From the NCBI GenBank assembly GCA_002388885.1, contig DGNI01000157.1:1-7069 (forward strand): 7,069 nt of DNA, read 5' to 3'. Numbering within the stretch: position 1 is the first letter of the stretch; each line of letters begins with the position of its first letter. A model generated the notes under the pieces. The model searched no databases and was not told the DNA's origin. It saw only the letters and a program-made list of their open reading frames with translations. Shown piece after piece: positions 1-7,069 of this stretch. Source of the stretch: Parvularculaceae bacterium UBA4496 (GTDB lineage: Bacteria > Pseudomonadota > Alphaproteobacteria > Caulobacterales > Parvularculaceae). The position numbers and the translations under genes were made by a program.

Positions 1-488
1 ACGTGCGGCGGCGGCTCCTCCAGCGTCTTCAAGAGGGCGTTGAAGGCCTGGTTCGAGAGCATATGCGCCTCGTCCAGGATGTAGACCTTGTAGCGGGCGG
101 CTGCCGGACGGTAGCGCACCGCCTCCCCGATCTCGCGGATGTTGTCGACGCTGTTGTTGGAGGCCGCGTCCATCTCCACGACGTCGACGTCGCGGTCGAC
201 CATGATGTCGCGGCAGTGGACGCATTCGCCGCAGGGCGTGATCGTTGGCCCGCCCTTGCCGTCCGGACCGATGCAGTTGAGCGCGCGGGCGATGATGCGG
301 GCGGTCGTCGTCTTGCCGATGCCGCGGACGCCCGTCAGCAGATAGGCCTGGGCGATGCGGCCGCGCGCGAAAGCGTTGGACAGAGTCCGCGTCATCGCCT
401 CCTGCCCGATCATGTCGGCGAAGGTCGTCGGCCGGTATTTGCGGGCGAGGACGCGGTAGGGCGCGTCGGCGGTGTCGGACTCTGCCAT
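1..488 (-). CDS. dnaX: DNA polymerase III subunit gamma/tau, N-terminal part (cut by window edge)
   Basis: DnaX is the AAA+ ATPase of the clamp loader: it opens and loads the beta sliding clamp and, as tau, links polymerase cores to the replisome. The visible 162 residues cover the first ATPase lobe. Residues 11-20 carry the usual opening (YRVLARKYRP). The Walker A loop GVRGIGKTT lies at 53-61. A four-cysteine zinc site is formed by C72, C86, C89 and C92. Walker B ILDEAH is at 137-142, followed by NALLKTLEEPPPH. The start ATG at 488 lies 10 codons before YRVLARKYRP, as expected for the family, although no strong Shine-Dalgarno precedes it. The gene follows ffs on the same strand with a 39-base gap and no T-run between them, so co-transcription is likely. 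It runs off the left edge and is not a broken gene. Codons are strongly G/C-ending, unlike genes to the right of about 1350. Confidence 0.97.
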   Translation of the reverse strand, partial: MAESDTADAPYRVLARKYRPTTFADMIGQEAMTRTLSNAFARGRIAQAYLLTGVRGIGKTTTARIIARALNCIGPDGKGGPTITPCGECVHCRDIMVDRDVDVVEMDAASNNSVDNIREIGEAVRYRPAAARYKVYILDEAHMLSNQAFNALLKTLEEPPPH

Positions 489-527
489 GGCCCCGATGCG
501 GCTCGTTTCGAAGACGCGGAATCAGGC

Positions 528-624
528 GGACGACTGGCGCGCGACCCGGACCGGAAACTCGTTACGGCTGCTTCCTTCCGGACCTGACCGGGTTAGCGAG
601 AGGTCCGCCCGCCGCCAGCCGTCC
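528..624 (-). ncRNA. ffs: Signal recognition particle RNA, small bacterial type (4.5S)
   Basis: This RNA binds Ffh and directs ribosomes making membrane proteins to FtsY at the inner membrane. On the minus strand it contains the near-invariant domain IV sequence CAGGTCCGGAAGGAAGCAGC, with a GGAA tetraloop and the asymmetric and symmetric internal loops that Ffh recognises. The ends pair: GGACGGCTGGCG (624-613) with CGCCAGTCGTCC (539-528), allowing one G-U. Inner helices follow: GCGGGCGGACC with GGTCCGGGTCGC, then CTCG with CGAG, then CGG with CCG. The result is one long hairpin of about 97 nt, typical of the short bacterial form without an Alu domain. It lies just upstream of dnaX. The exact ends are inferred from pairing and from the promoter spacing. 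Confidence 0.93.
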
Positions 625-631
625 TGCCCGC

Positions 632-660
632 AATATCGGGCGTCGGACCGCCGATGTCCA
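632..660 (-). promoter_or_regulatory. Probable housekeeping sigma promoter of ffs
   Basis: On the minus strand, TGGACA (660-655, five of six matches to TTGACA) is separated by exactly 17 bases from GATATT (637-632, four of six matches to TATAAT). Seven bases further on is G624, which independently starts the terminal helix of the SRP RNA. The agreement between promoter spacing and RNA fold is the main support. No transcription data are available here. Confidence 0.5.
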
Positions 661-2276
<1,616 letters not shown>

Positions 2277-2281
2277 GCCTC

Positions 2282-2322
2282 GCGCCGCTTGCCTCGCCAA
2301 TCTGCGCCTGCTAGAGCGGCGC
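2282..2322. repeat. Perfect 8-bp inverted repeat in the gap before efp
   Basis: GCGCCGCT (2282-2289) and AGCGGCGC (2315-2322) are exact reverse complements separated by 25 bases. No T-run follows on either strand and the loop is long, so it is a poor intrinsic terminator. A weak promoter-like pair, TTGCCT (2289-2294), 17 bases, TAGAGC (2312-2317), overlaps both inner edges of the repeat and would place the start site shortly before efp. An operator, a weak transcript-end hairpin after the upstream gene, or chance are all possible. Confidence 0.4.
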
Positions 2323-2349
2323 AAAATTCCCTGAATTCGGCGAGACAGT

Positions 2350-2913
2350 ATGAAGATCAACGGCAACGAAATCCGTCCCGGCAACGTCATCCAGCACCAG
2401 AACGGCCTGTGGGCCGCTGTGAAGGTCAATGCCGTCAAACCCGGCAAAGGCCCTGCCTACGCGCAGGTGGAGCTTAAAAACCTCGAAACGGGCAGCAAAC
2501 TCAACGAACGCTTTCGCGCCTCGGAAACCGTTGAACGCGTGCGCCTCGAACAAAAAGACCACACTTACCTTTATGAAGAAGGCGACATGCTGGTCTTCAT
2601 GGACGCCGAAAGCTACGAACAGATCAACATTCCGAAAGACCTGATCGGAGACCGGACGGCGTTCCTGCAGGATGGCATGGCCGTTGTCGTAGAAAGCCAC
2701 GAGGGCCGCGCCATCGGCGTTCAGCTCCCGGAACAAGTGACGCTTGAAATTGTCGATACCGAGCCGACCGTCAAAGGTCAGACGGCGTCATCATCCTATA
2801 AGCCCTCGACAGCTGATAACGGCCTGCGCGTCATGGTTCCGCCCTACATGACGGTTGGAGAAAAGATCATCGTCAATACCGAAACGATGGAATACGTGAA
2901 GCGCGCTGACTAG
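2350..2913 (+). CDS. efp: Translation elongation factor P
   Basis: EF-P binds between the ribosomal P and E sites and relieves stalling at polyproline stretches. The 187-residue product has normal length and all three domains. The N-terminal KOW-like domain (about 1-65) carries the tip loop VKPGKGPA, with lysine K33 at the position that is beta-lysylated in E. coli (Lys34). The first OB domain covers roughly 66-130 ([14 protein letters not shown] onward). The C-terminal OB domain ends with the family signature [21 protein letters not shown]. The PGKGPA loop suggests an EpmA-type lysylation substrate; the modifying enzymes are not in the window. The ATG at 2350 fits the family start; only a weak GGCGAG precedes it by about five bases. 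It stands alone, 73 bases after the barrel fragment and 91 bases before the amidohydrolase, so operon membership is uncertain. Confidence 0.97.
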   Translation: MKINGNEIRPGNVIQHQNGLWAAVKVNAVKPGKGPAYAQVELKNLETGSKLNERFRASETVERVRLEQKDHTYLYEEGDMLVFMDAESYEQINIPKDLIGDRTAFLQDGMAVVVESHEGRAIGVQLPEQVTLEIVDTEPTVKGQTASSSYKPSTADNGLRVMVPPYMTVGEKIIVNTETMEYVKRAD

Positions 2914-3004
2914 GTGTGCCAGAATACGGCGCAACTTGTTTTCCATCTTGGCTGCTGCGATAGTCTTGGCTTTTCAATATTCGCCATCCATCGCATGAGG
3001 CGCC

Positions 3005-4300
3005 ATGACTATGTTTCGGACGTCAATTTACCTTCTCGCCTTTTTGGCCGCCGCCTGCGCGCCTGATCAAGAAGCTGCATCCGGCAGTATCGCGATCAAC
3101 GAGAATGCTTCGCAAACCGAAAATGCCGCTGACACAGCGGCGGCCGCCATTGAAGCGCGCAGGGAAAGCCTGATCGCGTTTCGCCGCGACATCCACCGCA
3201 ACCCCGAGCTTGCGAACGAAGAACAGCGCACCGCGAGCAAAGCGGCCGGCCGATTGCGGGAGCTGGGCTTTGACGTCACCGAAAATATCGGCGGTTATGG
3301 CGTTATTGGCGTGCTGCATGGCGCACGCCCCGGCCCCGTTGTTGCTTTTCGCGCCGATATGGACGCTGTGCGATCAGATGCGCCCGACCCGGCGCCATTC
3401 GCGTCAGAGCGCACCGGCATAAGGCATATTTGCGGCCACGATATCCATACGACAATCGGCTTGGCGCTGGCGGAAGGGTTTGCCGCGTCTCGAGATAGCC
3501 TCTCCGGCTCTGTCATGTTGGTTTTTCAGCCCGCGGAAGAAACGACAAACGGCGCGCGCGACATGCTGGCCGACGGCGCATTTGACGAGCTGCGCCCCGA
3601 TGCAATTTTCGCCTATCACACGGCGCCGCCGGAGACCGGCGTGCTTGTGACCGCAAATGCGAGACTGATGGCGGCGCGGGACCTCGTTGAAATCACGATC
3701 TCCGGCAGTGACCGGAATCAGGTAATCGCTGCGGAAATCAGCGCCGCCCTGAATACGCTCACAAACGTGGAGTCCCCCTTTGCCTCTCAACCGGAGGACA
3801 GCGATTTTATTCACGCCGGCCCGGCGCGACCGCGCGTCGACAGTGACGGCGCCGCCCGCATCAACGCCTATCTGAGCCTTGCAACCGCAGCGGCGAGCGC
3901 GAACGCCGAAGCGGGGGTCGAACGCATTGTTGAATCAGCGAGGGCTGGGCATCCGGACGCCGATATCACATACGCCTATCACCCGTCGGATATTCCCGGC
4001 GTCGTCAATGATACCGAACTTACACGGCATGCCGTCGCGGTCGCCCGCGCGAAGCTGGGACAGGATCGGGTCGTCTACTCAAACACGATTATTCCCTCCT
4101 TCAGCGAAGATTACGGCCACTTCCTGAATGAGACGCCCGGAATGATGTTTTTCCTCGGCGTCAGCAATTCTGAAAAGGGATGGCGCGGCATGCCCCATTC
4201 GCCTGACTACATGGCGGACGAAGAAGCGATATTCATCGGCGCTGAAACCATGGCCGCGATCATGGTCGACTTTTTGTCAGCCAATCAAACGTCAGAATGA
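3005..4300 (+). CDS. M20D-family amidohydrolase, predicted lipoprotein, atypical dimerisation domain
   Basis: It belongs to the zinc/manganese amidohydrolases related to hippurate, N-acetyl-amino-acid and indole-acetyl-amino-acid hydrolases, which split N-acyl amino acids. The N-terminus (FRTSIYLLAFLAAAC) is a lipoprotein-type signal with predicted lipidated C18, so it should act in the periplasm on a membrane anchor. Metal and catalytic positions are kept: RADMDA (116-121), CGHDIH (C143, H145, H148), PAEE (E178, E179), H205 in YHTAP, and H398 in MPHSPDY. GAGG at 2997-3000 supports ATG 3005; ATG 3011 is an alternative start. The oddity is the middle domain. After LVEITISGS (to 235) the sequence goes straight to DRNQVIAAEISAAL, without the usual segment of about 11 residues holding the G-H-x-x-x-P motif. 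The later GG...N-IP motif is also not recognisable. Substrate is unknown. The 431-residue length is normal once the signal is counted. It converges on the next gene with 12 bases between stops. Confidence 0.9.
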   Translation: MTMFRTSIYLLAFLAAACAPDQEAASGSIAINENASQTENAADTAAAAIEARRESLIAFRRDIHRNPELANEEQRTASKAAGRLRELGFDVTENIGGYGVIGVLHGARPGPVVAFRADMDAVRSDAPDPAPFASERTGIRHICGHDIHTTIGLALAEGFAASRDSLSGSVMLVFQPAEETTNGARDMLADGAFDELRPDAIFAYHTAPPETGVLVTANARLMAARDLVEITISGSDRNQVIAAEISAALNTLTNVESPFASQPEDSDFIHAGPARPRVDSDGAARINAYLSLATAAASANAEAGVERIVESARAGHPDADITYAYHPSDIPGVVNDTELTRHAVAVARAKLGQDRVVYSNTIIPSFSEDYGHFLNETPGMMFFLGVSNSEKGWRGMPHSPDYMADEEAIFIGAETMAAIMVDFLSANQTSE

Positions 4301-4312
4301 AAATTATGTCGG

Positions 4313-4660
4313 CTAATCCTTCTGAAACGTGATGGTTTTCTCAAAACCTTTTCGCGGGGCGCCGGTTCCGGCGGCCGTGTCTGGATGATAACGCCAGTCC
4401 TCGATGGACTTGACGGCCACCTTTTCGAAGCAGTTGTTGGTGGAATCGATCACCGTAATATTTTCCGTGGCGCCGGCAGCTGAAACGTCAAACCGAAGGG
4501 TGACGAACTCGATCTCTTCGGCGCGGTTCAGGCAGCGCGCCGGATAAATTGGTGCGGGGCTTTTCACGGGGTCAGCAATCGCTTGTTGCGCTATCGCCGG
4601 CGTCTGGGCTGCGAACAAAACAAATGCGAGTTCTGAAACAAAGAAAACCAATGGGCCCAA
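4313..4660 (-). CDS. Small exported protein with a TonB C-terminal-like domain and a cysteine pair
   Basis: The product is 115 residues from a TTG start at 4660. I chose that start because a strong Shine-Dalgarno (GGAGGG, 4670-4665) sits four bases upstream and because residues 4-24 then form a hydrophobic export signal ending AIA, with cleavage likely before Q25. The same frame stays open upstream to an ATG at 4831, but that extra 57-residue stretch looks non-coding and would overlap the divergent gene. The mature part is almost entirely a TonB_C-type fold: PIYPARC (37-43), FVTLRFDVSAAGATENITVIDS (52-73), then NNCFEKVAVKSIEDWRYHP (75-93) and a final EKTITF. C43 follows the YP motif and C77 precedes the FE helix, a likely disulfide. 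It has no proline-rich linker and no transmembrane anchor other than the signal, so it is unlikely to be a working TonB. Function is unknown. The lack of positive charge in the signal leaves some doubt about the start. Confidence 0.72.
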   Translation of the reverse strand: MGPLVFFVSELAFVLFAAQTPAIAQQAIADPVKSPAPIYPARCLNRAEEIEFVTLRFDVSAAGATENITVIDSTNNCFEKVAVKSIEDWRYHPDTAAGTGAPRKGFEKTITFQKD

Positions 4661-4821
4661 TTCACCCTCCCTCAATACGCAAAGGGGCGGCGGTCCAGCC
4701 GCATCATTAGCATCCTCGCCCAAGACGCCTAAGATTTTGTTAGCTTTTGAACCACGGGCGGAGCGTCGATATTGCTTATCTGTAATGCTACAAATGTCGC
4801 AAATCTGTTCCGAGGGGCGAA
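4661..4821. promoter_or_regulatory. Intergenic region between two divergent TonB-like genes
   Basis: These 161 bases separate the two starts, so promoters for both directions should lie here. On the minus side I see only the GGAGGG ribosome site at 4670-4665. On the plus side GAGG at 4813-4816 gives well-spaced initiation at 4822. A TGTAAT resembling a -10 lies about 30 bases before the plus gene, but I found no convincing -35. A 5-bp hairpin GCGGC/GCCGC occurs at about 4687-4702. No operator or riboswitch is recognisable. Confidence 0.35.
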
Positions 4822-5439
4822 ATGGGAACACTAATCCGCTTAATGTTGTCGGCGCCAGCTGCAGGAGTAATCACTGTACTGATGTTTTTGGTTATTTATA
4901 ACCAAGTCTCGCCAAAACCGTTTTTGTATAAAACACCGGAAACGCCGGGAAAAGTATACATAGAGGTCCTGAGTGAGAAACCCGTTGTTCTATGCCATTG
5001 TGGTTGGATGTGGCCCCCGACAAGACCAGAGACTTCAAATCAGTGGACCAATCACGATAAACCCGCAACGGAGGCGCCAAAACAAAACCTGCCGGAACCA
5101 TCAAAAGAATTCAATATCAGCGAAGGGTTAACCTACGAGATTGGCCCATGCAGAGGGCAACGCAGTCAAAGCACGCCGCAACTGAATAGTAGCTCGATTC
5201 AGTATCCTCAAGCTTGCATAAAGAAAGGCATCGAAGGGGTAGTCGTGACAAAATTTGACGTCACTGAAGAAGGTCGCGTTATAAACATCGTGATACTCGA
5301 AAGCCCTGATGAATGCTTCAGACAACCCGTAATTACCATGCTTCAAAAATGGCGTTATTCACCGCAGTGCAGACGTGACGGAACGCCAGCAAAGAGGGTT
5401 GGCGTCGTTGAGTCATTTAATTTCAAACTAGCCGACTAG
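4822..5439 (+). CDS. Membrane-anchored protein with a TonB C-terminal-like domain and six cysteines
   Basis: The 205-residue product has one N-terminal transmembrane segment (about 7-27, [20 protein letters not shown]). A linker rich in Pro, Glu, Asn and Lys follows (about 30-125), then a C-terminal TonB_C-like domain: IQYPQAC (126-132), [21 protein letters not shown] (136-156), [18 protein letters not shown] (164-181) and ESFNF. The layout resembles TonB, with an inner-membrane anchor, periplasmic linker and C-terminal domain. However, the linker is short and not a Pro-Lys repeat, and it carries a C58-H-C60-G-W-M-W motif and C110. C132 and C165 match the cysteine pair of the divergent neighbour; C183 is extra. 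Start ATG 4822 has GAGG five bases ahead. Sample rows are 40 to 52 percent GC, lower than lepA and efp, which may indicate acquisition or relaxed constraint. No ExbB/ExbD or receptor gene is nearby, so a role in TonB-type energy transfer is only a possibility. Confidence 0.83.
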   Translation: MGTLIRLMLSAPAAGVITVLMFLVIYNQVSPKPFLYKTPETPGKVYIEVLSEKPVVLCHCGWMWPPTRPETSNQWTNHDKPATEAPKQNLPEPSKEFNISEGLTYEIGPCRGQRSQSTPQLNSSSIQYPQACIKKGIEGVVVTKFDVTEEGRVINIVILESPDECFRQPVITMLQKWRYSPQCRRDGTPAKRVGVVESFNFKLAD

Positions 5440-7069
5440 CTATCGATCTTCAGCGCCTTGATAAACGCTTCCTGGGGGATTTCGACGCGGCCGAACTGGC
5501 GCATCTTTTTCTTGCCCTCTTTTTGTTTCTCGAGCAGCTTGCGTTTGCGCGTCGCGTCGCCGCCATAGCATTTCGCGGTCACGTCTTTCCTTAGTGCGGA
5601 AAGCGTTTCCCGCGCAATGACGCGCCCGCCGATTGCCGCCTGAATCGGGATCTTGAACTGGTGGCGCGGGATAAGGTCTTTCAGCTTTTCGCACATGGCG
5701 CGGCCCCGGCCATCCGCCTTGTCGCGATGAACGATGATCGAAAGCGCGTCCACCGGCTCATCGTTCACAAGAATTTGCATCTTTACGAGGTTGCCCGGGC
5801 GGTGATCGATCAGCTGATAGTCGAAACTGGCGTAACCTTTCGAGACTGATTTCAACCGGTCGTAGAAATCGAACACCACCTCATTGAGCGGCAATTCATA
5901 AACCACCATGGCACGCGAGCCGGCATAGGTGAGATCCTTCTGAACGCCGCGGCGTTCTTCGCAGAGTTTCAGAATGCCGCCGAGATATTCGTCCGGCGCC
6001 ATAATCGTCGCCTTGATCCACGGCTCCTCGATATGGTCGATGCGCGCGGGATCGGGCATGTCCGCCGGATTGTGAAGCTCAATCTTCGAATCGTCCGTCA
6101 TGAAAATATCGTAGACGACGCTCGGCGCCGTGGTGATGAGATCGAGATCGAACTCACGCTCAAGCCGCTCGCGAATGATCTCCAGATGCAACAGCCCGAG
6201 GAATCCGCAGCGGAAGCCGAAGCCGAGCGCCGCCGAGGTTTCCATTTCGAATTCGAAACTCGCGTCGTTAAGGCGCAGCTTTCCCATCGCCTCGCGCAAG
6301 TCCTCAAAGTCGTTGGCGTCGACCGGAAAGATGCCGCAGAAAACAACGGGTACGGAGGGTTTGAAGCCGGACAACGGCTTGTCGCAAGGGCGGCGGTCAT
6401 CGGTGATGGTGTCGCCGACTGACGTGTCGGCAACTTCCTTGATTGATCCGGTCAGATAGCCGATCTCGCCGGGCCCGAGCGCATCCACCGGAGTTTTCTT
6501 GGGCGTCGACACGCCAACCTGGTCAACGGTGTAGACGGCCTTCGCCCCCATCATGCGTACGCGCATGCCCTTTTTGAGAACGCCGTCGACAATCCGCACC
6601 AGCACCACAACGCCGAGATAAGGATCGTACCAGCTATCGACGAGCAGTGCTTTCAGCGGCGCCGTCTCATCGCCCTCCGGGGCCGGCAGGCGCGTGACTA
6701 TCGCTTCGAGCACATCCGGCACGCCCATGCCGGTCTTGGCGGAAATCTCGATGGCGTTCGAGGCGTCAATGCCGATCACATCCTCGATCTGCGCTTTCAC
6801 CCGGTCCGGCTCAGCGGCGGGAAGGTCGATCTTGTTGAGGACCGGAACGATCTCGAGGTCTACGTCAATCGCCTGATAGACATTGGCGAGGGTTTGCGCC
6901 TCGACGCCCTGGCTGGCGTCCACCACGAGGAGCGCGCCCTCGCAGGCCGACAGCGAGCGAGAGACTTCGTAGGTAAAATCCACATGGCCCGGCGTGTCGA
7001 TCAGGTTGAGGACGTATTCCTCGCCGTCCTTGGCCGTATATTTGAGCCGCACGGTCTGCGCCTTGATGG
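5436..7069 (-). CDS. lepA: Elongation factor 4 (LepA), N-terminus beyond the right edge
   Basis: LepA is a ribosome-associated GTPase related to EF-G, implicated in back-translocation and in efficient initiation or 30S assembly. About 544 codons are present. By comparison with E. coli LepA from memory, the first visible residues ([10 protein letters not shown]) match about residue 54, so the P-loop and part of switch I lie outside the window. Visible GTPase motifs are DTPGH (6998-6984), VLNKIDLP and EISAKTG. Then come the EF-G-like domains, with [30 protein letters not shown], and the LepA-specific C-terminal domain with [25 protein letters not shown] and RVEIPQEAF. The C-terminus is complete and of normal length. 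A GTG at 7052 could be mistaken for the start, but homology continues past it to the edge. It converges on the TonB-like gene: the two TAG stop codons overlap in a shared CTAG (5436-5439), leaving no room for a terminator between them. Confidence 0.97.
   Translation of the reverse strand, partial: IKAQTVRLKYTAKDGEEYVLNLIDTPGHVDFTYEVSRSLSACEGALLVVDASQGVEAQTLANVYQAIDVDLEIVPVLNKIDLPAAEPDRVKAQIEDVIGIDASNAIEISAKTGMGVPDVLEAIVTRLPAPEGDETAPLKALLVDSWYDPYLGVVVLVRIVDGVLKKGMRVRMMGAKAVYTVDQVGVSTPKKTPVDALGPGEIGYLTGSIKEVADTSVGDTITDDRRPCDKPLSGFKPSVPVVFCGIFPVDANDFEDLREAMGKLRLNDASFEFEMETSAALGFGFRCGFLGLLHLEIIRERLEREFDLDLITTAPSVVYDIFMTDDSKIELHNPADMPDPARIDHIEEPWIKATIMAPDEYLGGILKLCEERRGVQKDLTYAGSRAMVVYELPLNEVVFDFYDRLKSVSKGYASFDYQLIDHRPGNLVKMQILVNDEPVDALSIIVHRDKADGRGRAMCEKLKDLIPRHQFKIPIQAAIGGRVIARETLSALRKDVTAKCYGGDATRKRKLLEKQKEGKKKMRQFGRVEIPQEAFIKALKIDS

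Noticed and set aside
1..587. Plus-strand frame of 194 codons at the left edge
   Set aside because: It is antisense to dnaX, whose Walker A, zinc-site and Walker B motifs are unmistakable.
2936..2964. Possible promoter TTGTTT, 17 bases, GATAGT before the amidohydrolase
   Set aside because: Only three and four matches to consensus, in an AT-richer gap where such pairs arise easily.
4313..4831. Longer 172-residue version of the minus TonB-like protein
   Set aside because: The added N-terminal part looks non-coding, buries the signal peptide and overlaps the divergent start. The TTG at 4660 has a strong ribosome site.
5436..7052. LepA as a complete gene starting at GTG 7052
   Set aside because: LepA homology (IKAQT) continues to the window edge and the P-loop has not yet appeared, so the gene is simply cut by the window.

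Overview
The window reads as two alphaproteobacterial segments joined near position 1350. I infer Alphaproteobacteria from the general look of the DnaX, PobA, EF-P and LepA proteins; no search was run, and I cannot name a genus. The left segment (1 to about 1360) is very GC-rich. Sample rows counted by hand give 63 to 80 percent, and third codon positions are almost all G or C. The right segment (about 1350 to 7069) is lower, about 47 to 60 percent, with many GAA and AAT codons. This step falls where two unrelated genes are both cut off at their 5' ends. The join is therefore either an assembly chimera or a real deletion or rearrangement, and the sequence alone cannot decide.

Left segment, all on the minus strand: the 3' part of pobA (4-hydroxybenzoate 3-monooxygenase, N-terminal half missing), then the small SRP RNA gene ffs with a recognisable promoter, then the start of dnaX (DNA polymerase III gamma/tau), which runs off the left edge. 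An 18-bp-period tandem duplication sits on the pobA stop codon.

Right segment: the C-terminal part of a probable DUF5916-type outer-membrane barrel protein (+), a short gap with a perfect 8-bp inverted repeat, efp (elongation factor P, +), and a lipoprotein-type M20D amidohydrolase (+). The amidohydrolase keeps its metal-site residues but lacks the usual dimerisation-domain motifs. Next come two small divergently transcribed proteins with TonB C-terminal-like domains (4313-4660 minus and 4822-5439 plus). They share an unusual cysteine pair at equivalent positions. Last is lepA (EF-4, minus), whose N-terminus lies beyond the right edge. The second TonB-like gene and lepA converge and share a CTAG across their stop codons.

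Most of the window is core translation, protein-targeting and replication genes (efp, lepA, ffs, dnaX) with envelope-associated genes among them. I see no tRNA, rRNA, CRISPR array, transposase, integrase or phage gene. I found no convincing multi-gene undescribed system. The best leads are the double-truncation junction, the cysteine-paired TonB-like divergent pair, and the non-canonical amidohydrolase.
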